64,000 nt of DNA from Nitrosomonas communis (GTDB taxonomy: Bacteria; Pseudomonadota; Gammaproteobacteria; Burkholderiales; Nitrosomonadaceae): positions 31,785-95,784 of the forward strand of contig NZ_FOUB01000008.1 in the NCBI RefSeq assembly GCF_900114745.1. Reading direction: 5' to 3'. A program made the translations under genes and the position numbers. Positions 18,570 through 28,658 of the stretch are shown here, piece by piece (position 1 is the first letter of the stretch; every line of letters starts with the position of its first letter). The notes below the pieces were generated by a model, which saw nothing but the letters and a program-made list of their open reading frames with translations, had not been told where the DNA came from and searched no databases.

Positions 18570-20416
18570 GGCTTGTTTTCCACGCCTCCACGTACATCAA
18601 ACTCTACTTTCCAATGTTCACCATTCGGGGAAACTGCTTCAAGGTGAAGAGTACCCATTTCTGTGATAGCTGCTTGCAAATGTACCGGAACCACTTCCCC
18701 TGGCGAGTGATTCTCAGCAGGTAGATTAATTTCGATTTCCTCCAGCTCCTCTATTTCTTCTGGTAACCACTCATCCAGCATCATGCCCGCTTCATCTTCA
18801 CGCCGCACCGATGAACCGAAAAAGCGAAACCTTACCGGCTCACCGACAACCAGACCAAACTCCTGGCTAGGTACTTCAGTACGCGTCCCTTCCTCCATGC
18901 CAAAAGGCGCAACGCACAGTATCTGGATAGGAGGCTCAACACCGGGAACCGCTGGCATAGCACTTTCTACCCCGATATAATATGACTTGGCGGTACCCCC
19001 GCGAATCCGTACGCCCTGGCCAAGTCTGACATAACCATAATAGGCTGCACCTTTCGCCACGGCGAGATCTAAATCCGCACCTTCTAACAAGCGTATAGTG
19101 GGAGAATTCTCCTTTTGTAACCAGCTATTGATTACTTCACTCACGCGTTCAGTCAGCAACGGTGCCTTAAACACTCCGCCATTAAACAGCACGGCTGTCG
19201 GATGCAAAAAACTTGCACCCTCTGCTAATGCATTTTCAAAACCCGTTAATTCTGCAGCAGCACCCACTTGTCGCGTCAGAAATGCTGCTAAATGCCTGGT
19301 AATAGCAGCATCCTGCGCATAGGGTAACCCGAGTTTGGTTAATGCACCACGTGGCCGGGAGACCAATTGTGCCATCACTTCCACTTTTGGAAAAAAACCC
19401 TCCACAATGGTTTGCATCACCTCAGCACGAGTTAATTCAGTGCGCAAAGTGCCGCCAATTAAACGCGAGCTCCGGCTGGGAACGACAACGGGAACTGTTT
19501 CCGCATTGGGATCATTGAGTAGGATTTCTTTCGCAGTACGACATGCATGAGTCAAGCCATGCAATTGCCACGGCTCAAGACGAGTGCCTTGATTGGCAAG
19601 TTTGGAACTGACCACATGGGCTAACGCCAAATCCATATTGTCACCGCCCAGCAAGATATGATCGCCCACCGCGATACGCTGCAAGACAAGATTACCTTCC
19701 TGTTCAGTCACCGCAATCAAGGACAAATCAGTTGTCCCCCCACCTACGTCTATCACCAGGATGATATCACCGGGTTTCACCTGCTTACGCCAGTTCCCTC
19801 CGGTTGCTTGTAACCAACTGTATAATGCCGCCTGTGGTTCTTCGAGAAGAAGAAATTGATCTAGTCCGATCGCCCGCGCAGCTTCAGCAGTCAGATCCCG
19901 CGCTGCAGGATCAAAGGAGGCAGGGACAGTGATCGTCACCGACTGTTGGGCTAAAGGTGCATCGGGGTGTTGGTTATTCCATGCATCGTGCAAATCTTGC
20001 AAGTAATGAATGGAAGCCTGCAAAGGTGAAATTTTTTCAATTTCATCGGGTGCGTCCAGTGGCAAGAGTGCTGAGCGCCGGTCCACTCCCGGATGGCACA
20101 ACCAGCTTTTTGCACTAGATACGACCCGTATCGGGGTGCGCATCCCCTGACTACGTGCCAATTCACCCACGACATATTGTCGTTCGCTATCCCATGGCAG
20201 CATTAAATCATTTTGCGCAAACTCATCGGGATGAGGTAAGTATAAAAAAGAAGGAAGTAACACTTTCTCTTCTACGTTACCTGGTGAAGTCAGTTGGGGT
20301 ATTCCTATGGTTGCTTGCGCCACCGTTTCTCCCTGACTTTGCGCCAGATCCACACAGGATACGGCGCAATGTGTCGTACCTAAATCAATACCTATGCTAT
20401 ATTTTGCTTCTTTCAC
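18566..20416 (-). CDS. Hsp70-family protein (HscC-like), second paralogue
   Basis: A 616-residue Hsp70-family ATPase. Phosphate-1 is SIGIDLGTTHCAVSCVD, phosphate-2 is LVIDVGGGTTDLSLIAV near 225, and GGDNMDLALAHV recurs near 260, closely paralleling the 935-residue neighbour. The C-terminus ends in a beta-rich stretch after an acidic linker (EEIEELEEIEIN), with little room for a helical lid. It overlaps both flanking genes by ATGA junctions, so all three products are made together. The two paralogues probably act as a pair. Confidence 0.86.
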   Translation of the reverse strand: MKEAKYSIGIDLGTTHCAVSCVDLAQSQGETVAQATIGIPQLTSPGNVEEKVLLPSFLYLPHPDEFAQNDLMLPWDSERQYVVGELARSQGMRTPIRVVSSAKSWLCHPGVDRRSALLPLDAPDEIEKISPLQASIHYLQDLHDAWNNQHPDAPLAQQSVTITVPASFDPAARDLTAEAARAIGLDQFLLLEEPQAALYSWLQATGGNWRKQVKPGDIILVIDVGGGTTDLSLIAVTEQEGNLVLQRIAVGDHILLGGDNMDLALAHVVSSKLANQGTRLEPWQLHGLTHACRTAKEILLNDPNAETVPVVVPSRSSRLIGGTLRTELTRAEVMQTIVEGFFPKVEVMAQLVSRPRGALTKLGLPYAQDAAITRHLAAFLTRQVGAAAELTGFENALAEGASFLHPTAVLFNGGVFKAPLLTERVSEVINSWLQKENSPTIRLLEGADLDLAVAKGAAYYGYVRLGQGVRIRGGTAKSYYIGVESAMPAVPGVEPPIQILCVAPFGMEEGTRTEVPSQEFGLVVGEPVRFRFFGSSVRREDEAGMMLDEWLPEEIEELEEIEINLPAENHSPGEVVPVHLQAAITEMGTLHLEAVSPNGEHWKVEFDVRGGVENKP

Positions 20417-20985
20417 AGTTCTATCTCTGCCGGAGCTAATACTTTCACATCATGACCTTCTGCGAGTTTTGGCAAGGTGATATTGTTAACCCGCCAGCCG
20501 CGGTGAACCAAAGTACCACTAAATGGGGGCTGACCAACCACTTTACCCGTCAAACGAATAGCTGAGGCATCAAAGCCCGCGTGCAACGTTACTCGCGCAC
20601 CTTCTTGTTCCTCGCGCACAGGTCCCGTCATCATATGGTCATGCAAGACTTTCCGACACCCCTCATGCACTACTCTGACGGCTGCACCAATATCCGCATC
20701 GGAAAACCGCGCGACATCTTCCTCTATAAAATCAATAAAACGCCCCTCTTGCTGTAATAGTCCTAACAACTGCAGCGCCGAATCGGGTGGTGCTTCCTTC
20801 AGCATCGGCGCCACTGCCTGAGGCCTGGCTTCGATGGGAGGTGTCTCACTGGCGGAAGCGGTGATTTCACCTTTACCTATGCGCAAGACGGCACCAGCAA
20901 ATTCCTTATTAAAGAGGAAGCGAAAATAAACACCGAATGCGAGAAAAAATCGAACAAAAAATCCTGGTACAGCCGGCTCACTCAT
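20413..20985 (-). CDS. DUF2760-domain protein
   Basis: 190-residue protein of unknown function that opens the Hsp70 operon. Residues 8-25 (FFVRFFLAFGVYFRFLF) are hydrophobic and may lie on or in the membrane. The C-terminal half (LQLLGLLQQEGRFIDFIEEDVARFSDADIGAAVRVVHEGCRKVL and beyond) fits DUF2760, a family known mainly as the neighbour of paired Hsp70 genes. It is coupled by a 4-bp overlap to the following Hsp70 gene. It may recruit the Hsp70 pair to the membrane; this is inference. Confidence 0.85.
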   Translation of the reverse strand: MSEPAVPGFFVRFFLAFGVYFRFLFNKEFAGAVLRIGKGEITASASETPPIEARPQAVAPMLKEAPPDSALQLLGLLQQEGRFIDFIEEDVARFSDADIGAAVRVVHEGCRKVLHDHMMTGPVREEQEGARVTLHAGFDASAIRLTGKVVGQPPFSGTLVHRGWRVNNITLPKLAEGHDVKVLAPAEIEL

Positions 20986-21165
20986 TGTCCTTTCCTTTTT
21001 ATTTTCAAGATGAGATTATGCTATCACGTATCGCAGGAACAGTGATCTAGCCTGGATGATAAACAATAGCGAAAACATAAAACTCAATAACAAACTATAA
21101 GGTATTTCGAATGTCTGCGATCAACCAGGCAATCCAGACTAGCCTCAATATCTCATAAATTTACG

Positions 21166-23343
21166 TCATGAAATCAATTTTTCCAGAATGATTGCGCCTA
21201 ATGGCGGCAGCGTTAAGCTTATGGAATACGGTCTTCCGTTCCATTCTATGGCTTCTGCCACTAGATTTACATCACCATTGCCTACATTACTCCCCGCATA
21301 AAAATTCGAATCCGAATTAAAAATTTCTTTATAAGCACCAGATTCTGGCACACCCATTCTGTAATTTTCATGGAGGACAGGGGTAAGATTAAGTGCAACC
21401 ACCAGAAAATTCTCATCTGACTTTCGTAGATAGGTTAAAATCGAATTTCTGTTGTCATTACAATCAATCCATTCAAATCCCTGCCACTCAAAATCATATT
21501 GATGAAGCGCTGTAGTGTGGTGATACAGGTGATTCAAATCCTTTACTAGCAGTTGCACACCTTTATGGTAAGCATACTCAAGTACATACCAATCTAGAAC
21601 TCCAGCACTGTCCCATTCAAGCCCCTGACCAAATTCTGTCCCCATAAAGAGTAATTTTTTACCGGGATGAGTAAACAGATAAGTATAGATCAGTCGCAAG
21701 TTGGCAAAACGTTGCCGCTCATCACCGGGCATCTTGTTCAGCATGGAACCCTTGCCGTGCACGACTTCATCGTGAGAAAACGGCAAAATGAAGTTCTCTG
21801 AAAAAGCATACAGCATACTGAACGTAAGGGTATTGTAATGGTACTGTCGATAAATGGGATCTTTGGACCAATAGGCCAGAGAATCATTCATCCACCCCAT
21901 ATTCCATTTGATATCAAAACCCAGTCCGCCGCTATCGGCAGGTTTGGTCACTTGTGGCCAAGAGGTGGATTCTTCTGCAAAGATCAGCACGCCAGGACAC
22001 TGACCATGAACAACGGTGTTGACTTGACGCAAAAAATCAATCGCTTCCAGGTTTTCTCTGCCACCGAATTGATTAGGTATCCATTCTGTGCGCGAGTAGT
22101 CAAGGTAGAGCATGGAGGCCACTGCATCCACCCGTAATCCGTCAATATGGAATTGTTCCAACCAATAAAGCGCACTTGAGAGCAGGAAATTTTTTACTTC
22201 ATGGCGGCTATAGTTAAAAATCAAGGTGGACCAGTCCAAGTGTTCACCTTTACGTGGATCGCCATGCTCGTATAGCGGCGTGCCATCAAAACGTGCTAAG
22301 CCATGCGCATCCTTGGGAAAATGCGCAGGCACCCAATCGAGAATAACCCCGATATTATGCTGGTGCAGATAATCGACAAAATAACAAAAATCATCTGGAG
22401 AACCAAATCGGCTGGTAGGCGCATAATATCCAGTAACTTGATAACCCCAAGAAAGATCGAAAGGATGCTCGGTTACTGGCAACAGTTCGATGTGAGTGAA
22501 ACCCATTTCAATCACATAAGGCACCAGCCGATTGGCTATTTCCCGATAGTTAAGAAATTCACCTTCCATGCCACGTTGCCACGAACCCAGGTGAATTTCG
22601 TAGATTGACACGGGTTGATGTTGCCAGTCAAACTGGCTACGTTGCTCCAGCCAATTTTGGTCACCCCATTGATAGCTGGTTTCTTTAGCAATGATCGATG
22701 CGTTGCGTGGACGTAGTTCAAATTCTTGTCCATACGGGTCAATTTTCGAATGGATAGTACCGTGCTCCCGATTACGAATCTCATATTTATAGAGCATGCC
22801 GGGATGAACATCAGGGATAAAAAGCTCCCATACGCCATAACCCTGACGGACACGCATCGGATGGCAACGGCCATCCCAGCGATTAAAATCACCGATAACG
22901 CTCACACGTTCTGCGCTAGGCGCCCATACAGAGAACAGCGTTCCCCTGACATTGTCAACTTCGTGTGGATGAGCGCCCAAAAAACGGTAAGCATGCCAAT
23001 GTTTTCCTTCAGCAAATAAGTGAAGATCAAAATCACTAAGCTGAGGCAGGTAGGTATAGGGATCATGAGCAATATGTTCGTAATTATCGTAGTCGTGCCA
23101 GATAAAACGGTAGTGTTGCGGCAGGTTGCGGCCGTCACCTTGCCATTCAAAAAGGTCAGTGTCACCCACTCGTTGCATAGTCAGTCCGTTTTCTGCAATC
23201 GTGACAGATTTAGCATGGGGTTTGAAGGCACGGACAATTGTCATGCCCTCCTTATCATGACGGCCTAATAGAGTAAAAGGATCGTGATGACGTGCTGCAA
23301 TTATCTTTGCAATGTCATTGGCAATGTCATTGTTTAAAGGCAT
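21166..23343 (-). CDS. glgB: 1,4-alpha-glucan branching enzyme
   Basis: GH13 enzyme that makes alpha-1,6 branches in glycogen. The 725-residue protein has an N-terminal CBM48 region ([23 protein letters not shown]), the nucleophile motif [18 protein letters not shown] near 400, the acid/base segment [11 protein letters not shown] near 455, and [13 protein letters not shown] near 520. Length is typical. It is followed upstream on the same strand by a GH57 gene, with glgX divergent, so this is a glycogen locus. Confidence 0.96.
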   Translation of the reverse strand: MPLNNDIANDIAKIIAARHHDPFTLLGRHDKEGMTIVRAFKPHAKSVTIAENGLTMQRVGDTDLFEWQGDGRNLPQHYRFIWHDYDNYEHIAHDPYTYLPQLSDFDLHLFAEGKHWHAYRFLGAHPHEVDNVRGTLFSVWAPSAERVSVIGDFNRWDGRCHPMRVRQGYGVWELFIPDVHPGMLYKYEIRNREHGTIHSKIDPYGQEFELRPRNASIIAKETSYQWGDQNWLEQRSQFDWQHQPVSIYEIHLGSWQRGMEGEFLNYREIANRLVPYVIEMGFTHIELLPVTEHPFDLSWGYQVTGYYAPTSRFGSPDDFCYFVDYLHQHNIGVILDWVPAHFPKDAHGLARFDGTPLYEHGDPRKGEHLDWSTLIFNYSRHEVKNFLLSSALYWLEQFHIDGLRVDAVASMLYLDYSRTEWIPNQFGGRENLEAIDFLRQVNTVVHGQCPGVLIFAEESTSWPQVTKPADSGGLGFDIKWNMGWMNDSLAYWSKDPIYRQYHYNTLTFSMLYAFSENFILPFSHDEVVHGKGSMLNKMPGDERQRFANLRLIYTYLFTHPGKKLLFMGTEFGQGLEWDSAGVLDWYVLEYAYHKGVQLLVKDLNHLYHHTTALHQYDFEWQGFEWIDCNDNRNSILTYLRKSDENFLVVALNLTPVLHENYRMGVPESGAYKEIFNSDSNFYAGSNVGNGDVNLVAEAIEWNGRPYSISLTLPPLGAIILEKLIS

Positions 23344-23413
23344 AATTTATTCCTTATAGCTGGATCGCACTTAATAATGCGGGTTATCCACCATTCAATG
23401 TTTGGTATGTTTA

Positions 23414-24877
23414 CTAAAAATCCTTCTTAAGGATTTCATAAGCGCGGCGGCATATTTCACGCCCATAATCAGTCCACAAGCCTTGTCCCCAGTAGCGATA
23501 ACAGCTTGTTTGCGAGCAAAGCAGATGAAAAAGGGCATTACGATAGTGATGTTCATTCGTGGCACAGCCTGGTTTAAGCGCTGTGGTGTAAAACAGCTTG
23601 CTCACTTCTTGCAAGGGTCCGATAACACTCTCATAGCCTTTTACCCAAGAAAAATCATTGGTCCAACTACCCCCTTCCATATGAAAACTGTGATCTTCCC
23701 GCGATAGCGCTTCAATGGCGGCATGGAGTTTGTCTGGACCATCCCCTGGTTTGATATACGCCCAAATCTTTTTATGAAACAAGGGGCGGATGACGGGAAA
23801 ATCTTCTTCCTTAAGCTGAATGGAATAGAGGTATTCCAGATATTCACTGACGTTGACGCCAGGTGTATCGCTATAAGAACACTCGCGCATAACCTCTTTG
23901 TATTTGGACGGGAATTCATTCATCATAACCCCCCCATTTTCACCATCGGCGATTTGACTGACCACTAGCGGAATATTCTTGCTAGCAAATTCTGTCCGCG
24001 ACAAGCCTTTCGCTTCGTAATAAGGCTGCATTTGGCCAACAAGTTTAGTATCTGAGCCTTGGGTTTTGATAATAGCAACGATGCTTGCGGTTGCGCCGTT
24101 GGAGTGAGTGCAGACCAAGCGATGCGGTAAATGAGGTTGTCGCGACGAGCAGCCACTTTCCAGCTCCTCGACTGAATGCTCTTGAACCAACACCCATTGA
24201 TAGCCGCACTCTTTTAATGTTTTGACGAATTCATAAGCCACATCGGGATGGTTAGGTAAAGCCATTTCCGAAGGAGAAAAACCGCGCACCCGCTTAAGTG
24301 CCTCTAATCCAAAGATTGCAGCAAAATGATGCTGCCAGGCCTTCACGTGCAGGCGATAGTCCTGCACGGGAGTAGAAGGTGCCACGGAATGACCCCAAGG
24401 GCAACCCAGCCATTCTACGGCGCGACTATATTCAGGGTTGCAGGTAATTCCTTTAAGGCTGTCTATCACATCATGACGCCCCATACTGAGTATGCCATGC
24501 AACAGGGTGCCTGAATACTCCAACATGATTTTTGGGTTTTTACCCTCATGAATCAATTGTGGAATATATTCACCCATCCGCTTATAGCAATAAGCAAACA
24601 CAGGGGCGTTGTGATTATCGCCGCTGTTCTGATGTTCCATCATGTACTGCAAATTACTGATGATGGCAGCGGTCTGTAGATGATCACCACCCGCAGGAAT
24701 AAGCGGCTGATGCATGTGCAGCGCGCAAGCAAATGCGCTTTTTATGCGATTGAAATCTATCCCGCTATGCGGCAAGAATACAAAATCATCTTCACATTCC
24801 CGAATGACCTTTGCAACAAGATCTTCTGATCCACAAATATTGGGTAAGCCGTTGATATATTCGGGTAACTGGTTCAT
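23414..24877 (-). CDS. Glycoside hydrolase family 57 protein
   Basis: Predicted alpha-glucan-acting enzyme (amylase- or glucanotransferase-like). Family marker HMHQP appears as ALHMHQPLIPAGGD near residue 55; RGFSPSEMALP and CTHSNGA fit conserved regions 2-3 of GH57. I chose the start at 24877 (MNQLPEY) because AAGGAAG lies 9 nt before it; the frame stays open to an earlier ATG at 24913 with no such site. It is 70 bp upstream of glgB on the same strand, so probably one operon for glycogen metabolism. Exact substrate is unknown. Confidence 0.85.
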   Translation of the reverse strand: MNQLPEYINGLPNICGSEDLVAKVIRECEDDFVFLPHSGIDFNRIKSAFACALHMHQPLIPAGGDHLQTAAIISNLQYMMEHQNSGDNHNAPVFAYCYKRMGEYIPQLIHEGKNPKIMLEYSGTLLHGILSMGRHDVIDSLKGITCNPEYSRAVEWLGCPWGHSVAPSTPVQDYRLHVKAWQHHFAAIFGLEALKRVRGFSPSEMALPNHPDVAYEFVKTLKECGYQWVLVQEHSVEELESGCSSRQPHLPHRLVCTHSNGATASIVAIIKTQGSDTKLVGQMQPYYEAKGLSRTEFASKNIPLVVSQIADGENGGVMMNEFPSKYKEVMRECSYSDTPGVNVSEYLEYLYSIQLKEEDFPVIRPLFHKKIWAYIKPGDGPDKLHAAIEALSREDHSFHMEGGSWTNDFSWVKGYESVIGPLQEVSKLFYTTALKPGCATNEHHYRNALFHLLCSQTSCYRYWGQGLWTDYGREICRRAYEILKKDF

Positions 24878-25675
24878 TGTTGTGAACTTCCTTATCTGGT
24901 TTTTCTCAAACAATGCACTGTGGTTATTCTATATCGAATATATATTCATAAAAAACCTTCTGCGCAACCCTGAAAATTTTGCTATGGAAAAGGAATATCT
25001 CTAAATGACAGTTTTACCCGAAATTTTTGGCAAAAAGCAAAGCCTTACTGTTTTTTTAGGCCATTTTTTCCTTATTATGCCCTATTTAGACAGACTACTC
25101 CCCTGATGATTCGTCTACAAAATTTTTATTGACAGTTTCTCTCAGATTCATGCATTCAATATGCCATCAATTACCGTACCCGCCGCACCTTTCATCGTCA
25201 AAACCGCGTGGTTGAATCTGTCCATTGATAAATGCAAAAAACCTTCTAGGTTTAGTGTGTACCATCAACCGGCTATGAAACTGGCACAGTGTCGTTTTTA
25301 TAAGGTATTGCATCCGACAAGCGCAGCCTACAAAAATGTAGAAAATCTATCTATACGCATGGCGCCCGTTCGAGCGCTGCATCCGACAAACTATGTATGC
25401 CATTGACCCAGCAAAATTGCCTTGAACATCATCAGCGCGTCAAACGGTTCCTATCCTCTACCTTCGATCGTTCACGTTGGTAAATCGTTCACGTTGGGAT
25501 AAACCGCTAAGATTCAGCCGTAACTTCTCCCGAGCAATTAGGACATCACTCTTATACCTCGGGTTGCCTGTTTGATGGTCAACAAGCGAAATTATAGCCC
25601 TAGCACAAAGGGAACTATTAGGGTTAATATAATAAGTTATATATACGAGCAAATTTCAATCTTTTTAGAAAAAAT
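24878..25675. other. Divergent intergenic region between the GH57 gene and glgX
   Basis: About 800 bp with no convincing gene. Two imperfect copies of a GCATCCGACAA motif (near 25311 and 25379) and two direct copies of ATCGTTCACGTTGG (near 25467 and 25484) are visible, but I cannot assign them. An AT-rich stretch just before glgX (25615-25660) should hold its promoter. Short frames here have no recognisable sequence or ribosome-binding site. Confidence 0.5.
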
Positions 25676-27775
25676 ATGAAAATCTGGCCAGGACAGCCTT
25701 ATCCTTTGGGAGCCGTTTATGATGGCTCTGGAACGAACTTCGCAGTATTTTCAGAAATCGCGGAACGAGTCGAGCTGTGCCTTTTTGATGAAAAAGGAAA
25801 AGAACAGCGTATTGATTTACCCGAAGTAACAGGCTATTGCTGGCACGGCTATGTGCCATTCATTGAGCCGGGCCAACGTTACGGTTTTCGCATCCATGGA
25901 CCTTGGGATCCTGCCAAAGGTCAGCGTTGTAATCCTGCCAAGTTGCTGCTCGACCCATACGCAAAGGCAATCGATAGTCAAATTCAATGGAATGAAGCTG
26001 TTTTTCCATACCGTTTTGGCAAGGGCAACGAAGTTAGAAGTACCAGCAATAGCGCGCCTTACATGCCACGCGGCGTGGTACATCAGCCTCATTTTGATTG
26101 GAATGGGGATCGCAGGCTGCAAATTCCCTGGCATGAGACCATCATCTATGAGACCCATGTCAAAGGTCTTACTAATCGGCATCCGGACATTCCGCCTGAG
26201 ATACGAGGCACTTACACTGCTCTAGCCCACCCAGTAATCATTGATTATTTCAAACAGCTTGGAATAACAGCAGTCGAGCTCATGCCCATCCATCACTTCA
26301 TCCACGACAAGCATCTGATGGACCAAGGTTTACGAAATTATTGGGGATACAATTCTATTGGTTACTTCGCACCCCATAGTGAGTATGCATCCCGAAAACG
26401 CCCTGGTGCAGCTGTGGCTGAATTCAAACAAATGGTCAAGGCACTGCATCAGGCTGGAATCGAGGTAATTCTGGATGTGGTTTATAACCATACGGCGGAG
26501 GGAAATCATTTCGGTCCGATGCTTTCTTTCAAGGGTATCGATAATGCGTATTATTACCGACTTACTGAGGATCAACGCTATTATCAAGATTACACTGGCA
26601 CTGGTAACAGCCTGAACATGCGCAACCCTTTCGTACTACAACTCATCATGGATTCTCTACGCTACTGGGTGTTGGAAATGCATGTGGATGGATTCCGCTT
26701 TGACCTGGCTGCCACTTTAGCACGTGAACTGCATGATGTGGACCGCCTTTCCGTATTCTTTAATATCATTCAGCAAGATCCGGTCATCAGTCAGGTGAAG
26801 CTTATTGCTGAACCTTGGGATGTCGGAGAAGGGGGATATCAGGTGGGTAATTTTCCCCCGGTATGGAGCGAGTGGAATGGGAAATACCGAGACTGTGCAC
26901 GCGATTTTTGGCGCGGTGAGAATCAAACGCTCGGAGAGTTTGCCTCTCGCTTTACAGGCAGCTCTGATCTTTATGAGAAAACCTCTCGCCTGCCCTACGC
27001 CAGCATCAACTTCATCACTGCTCATGATGGTTTCACTTTAAATGATCTCGTTTCCTACAATGAAAAGCATAATGAAGCCAACGGTGAGAAAAACAATGAT
27101 GGTGAAAGCCACAATCGTTCGTGGAATTGCGGTGCGGAAGGTAGAACAGATGACCCAAATGTACTCCAACTACGCAAACGCCAGCAGCGAAACTTCCTTG
27201 TCACGCTATTCCTATCGCAAGGCGTACCGATGCTGCTCGGAGGTGATGAAATCAGCCGCACGCAACAAGGTAACAATAATGCCTATTGCCAGGATAGTGA
27301 GGTTGCCTGGTACGATTGGGAAAATGCCGATAAAGAATTAGTCGCTTTTTGCCAGAAACTCATCGAATATCGCAAAAACCATCCAGTTTTTCGTCGGAGA
27401 CACTGGTTCCAAGGCCAGCCCATTCACGGCAGCGAAGTAAAGGACATTGCCTGGTTTACCTTAGAAGGTGCACAGATGTCTGAAAACGATTGGGGCCTGG
27501 GATATGCCAAGTCGCTTGGTATTTTCTTGAACGGCGCAACCATCCCGAACCCCTACCCACGCGGCGAACCGGTAAAAGACGACAATTTTTACATAATTTT
27601 CAATGCTCACCATGAAGCGCTAACTTTTACTCTCCCCGGAACTGAGTGGGGGATACTTTGGATAAAGGAGCTAGACACCAACGTTGGCTGGCTGGAAAAC
27701 AAAGAATCGTTTAAAGCAGAAAGCCAGATCAATGTGGAAGGACGCTCGGTGGTAGTGCTGCGTCATGCCTCTTGA
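25676..27775 (+). CDS. glgX: Glycogen debranching enzyme GlgX
   Basis: GH13 isoamylase-type enzyme that hydrolyses alpha-1,6 branches of phosphorylase-limited glycogen. The 699-residue protein has an N-terminal CBM48 part (YPLGAVYDGSGTNFAVFSE), the motif DVVYNHTAEGN near 270, catalytic DGFRFDLAATLAREL near 340, LIAEPWDVGEGGYQVGNFP near 377, and ITAHDGFTLNDLVSYNEKHN near 450. It is transcribed away from the GH57-glgB operon and completes the local glycogen set. Confidence 0.96.
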   Translation: MKIWPGQPYPLGAVYDGSGTNFAVFSEIAERVELCLFDEKGKEQRIDLPEVTGYCWHGYVPFIEPGQRYGFRIHGPWDPAKGQRCNPAKLLLDPYAKAIDSQIQWNEAVFPYRFGKGNEVRSTSNSAPYMPRGVVHQPHFDWNGDRRLQIPWHETIIYETHVKGLTNRHPDIPPEIRGTYTALAHPVIIDYFKQLGITAVELMPIHHFIHDKHLMDQGLRNYWGYNSIGYFAPHSEYASRKRPGAAVAEFKQMVKALHQAGIEVILDVVYNHTAEGNHFGPMLSFKGIDNAYYYRLTEDQRYYQDYTGTGNSLNMRNPFVLQLIMDSLRYWVLEMHVDGFRFDLAATLARELHDVDRLSVFFNIIQQDPVISQVKLIAEPWDVGEGGYQVGNFPPVWSEWNGKYRDCARDFWRGENQTLGEFASRFTGSSDLYEKTSRLPYASINFITAHDGFTLNDLVSYNEKHNEANGEKNNDGESHNRSWNCGAEGRTDDPNVLQLRKRQQRNFLVTLFLSQGVPMLLGGDEISRTQQGNNNAYCQDSEVAWYDWENADKELVAFCQKLIEYRKNHPVFRRRHWFQGQPIHGSEVKDIAWFTLEGAQMSENDWGLGYAKSLGIFLNGATIPNPYPRGEPVKDDNFYIIFNAHHEALTFTLPGTEWGILWIKELDTNVGWLENKESFKAESQINVEGRSVVVLRHAS

Positions 27776-27896
27776 ATCCATCGCCAATGTGATTACAGTC
27801 CTCGCACGGCTTTTATCCTTAAACCTAGATTCCTCAATTGAAATTTATTTGATACGCCGCCGCAATTCAATGTTACCCTTAGTTTCAAACTTAAAA

Positions 27897-27919
27897 CGGT
27901 AACTGCTCTTCAGTTACCG
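27897..27919 (-). terminator. Stem-loop between glgX and the cytochrome c gene
   Basis: Perfect 9-bp stem CGGTAACTG / CAGTTACCG around a 5-nt loop. Read on the minus strand it is followed by TTTTAAG, so it best fits a terminator for the minus-strand cytochrome gene, although it lies about 180 bp beyond its stop. It may also help terminate glgX. Confidence 0.5.
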
Positions 27920-28100
27920 TAAATAAGCAGGAAGCGAAGCGCGGCAACAGTTTCAGTTGATTTTGATCATTTTATTAAAATCTCACCTGATTGGCAATGC
28001 CAAGAATTTATCAAAACACCTTAATCTATATGATTCATAAGTAATTTAATGTGATTCAACTGAGGAAAATAGGTTAAATGATACTCCCACATATCCTACA

Positions 28101-28658
28101 TTAATGGTGGTCGTGATCATGATGATCGTGCATTAGATCATCACCATGCGCATCTACCAGTGCAGAATATTGTGCAGCAGTCATTCCATGGAGTTTCAAA
28201 AGAAAAGCAGTGATTGCCCAGATTGTTTCATCATTATGCGTAGGCCCCCAAGCGGGCATAGCCGTCATTTTGATACCATTTTTGATCACCCAAAAATATC
28301 TTTTGGAGAGAAATAATTTTTCACCTTCATCAGTTACGGGCTCTCTTTCATGAAATACAGGTGCTTGTGGGTAAAGACCGATTGCCTGTTCGGTGGGTTG
28401 CTTGCCGGGCGCTAAATGGCATTCGGTACACATGGCATGGTACTGCTTGAAACCTTTTTCAAGCATAACGTCATCATCAAGCACTGGAATTTCGATTTCT
28501 TTTGCGCGTGCATTTATCGAGCTATCACGAACCCAGCTGATCAGTTTTTCTGTGATCGCCCAATGTTTATCGGTAGCAGCAATGTTGTAGGCACCAGAAT
28601 TTAATGCGATTAATATAAGCACGAGCACTGTCAGCGAAACGATGATTAGCAATTTCAT
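28101..28658 (-). CDS. Membrane-anchored monohaem cytochrome c with His-rich tail
   Basis: 185-residue c-type cytochrome. An N-terminal hydrophobic helix (about residues 3-20) acts as anchor or signal, the haem site CTECH is at residues 77-81, and a likely distal Met lies in TAMPAWGPTHND. The C-terminus HDDLMHDHHDHDHH is an unusual His/Asp metal-binding tail. It resembles small cytochromes that carry electrons to or from membrane complexes, but a partner is not encoded next to it. It is a single-gene unit with an AT-rich upstream region. Confidence 0.87.
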   Translation of the reverse strand: MKLLIIVSLTVLVLILIALNSGAYNIAATDKHWAITEKLISWVRDSSINARAKEIEIPVLDDDVMLEKGFKQYHAMCTECHLAPGKQPTEQAIGLYPQAPVFHEREPVTDEGEKLFLSKRYFWVIKNGIKMTAMPAWGPTHNDETIWAITAFLLKLHGMTAAQYSALVDAHGDDLMHDHHDHDHH

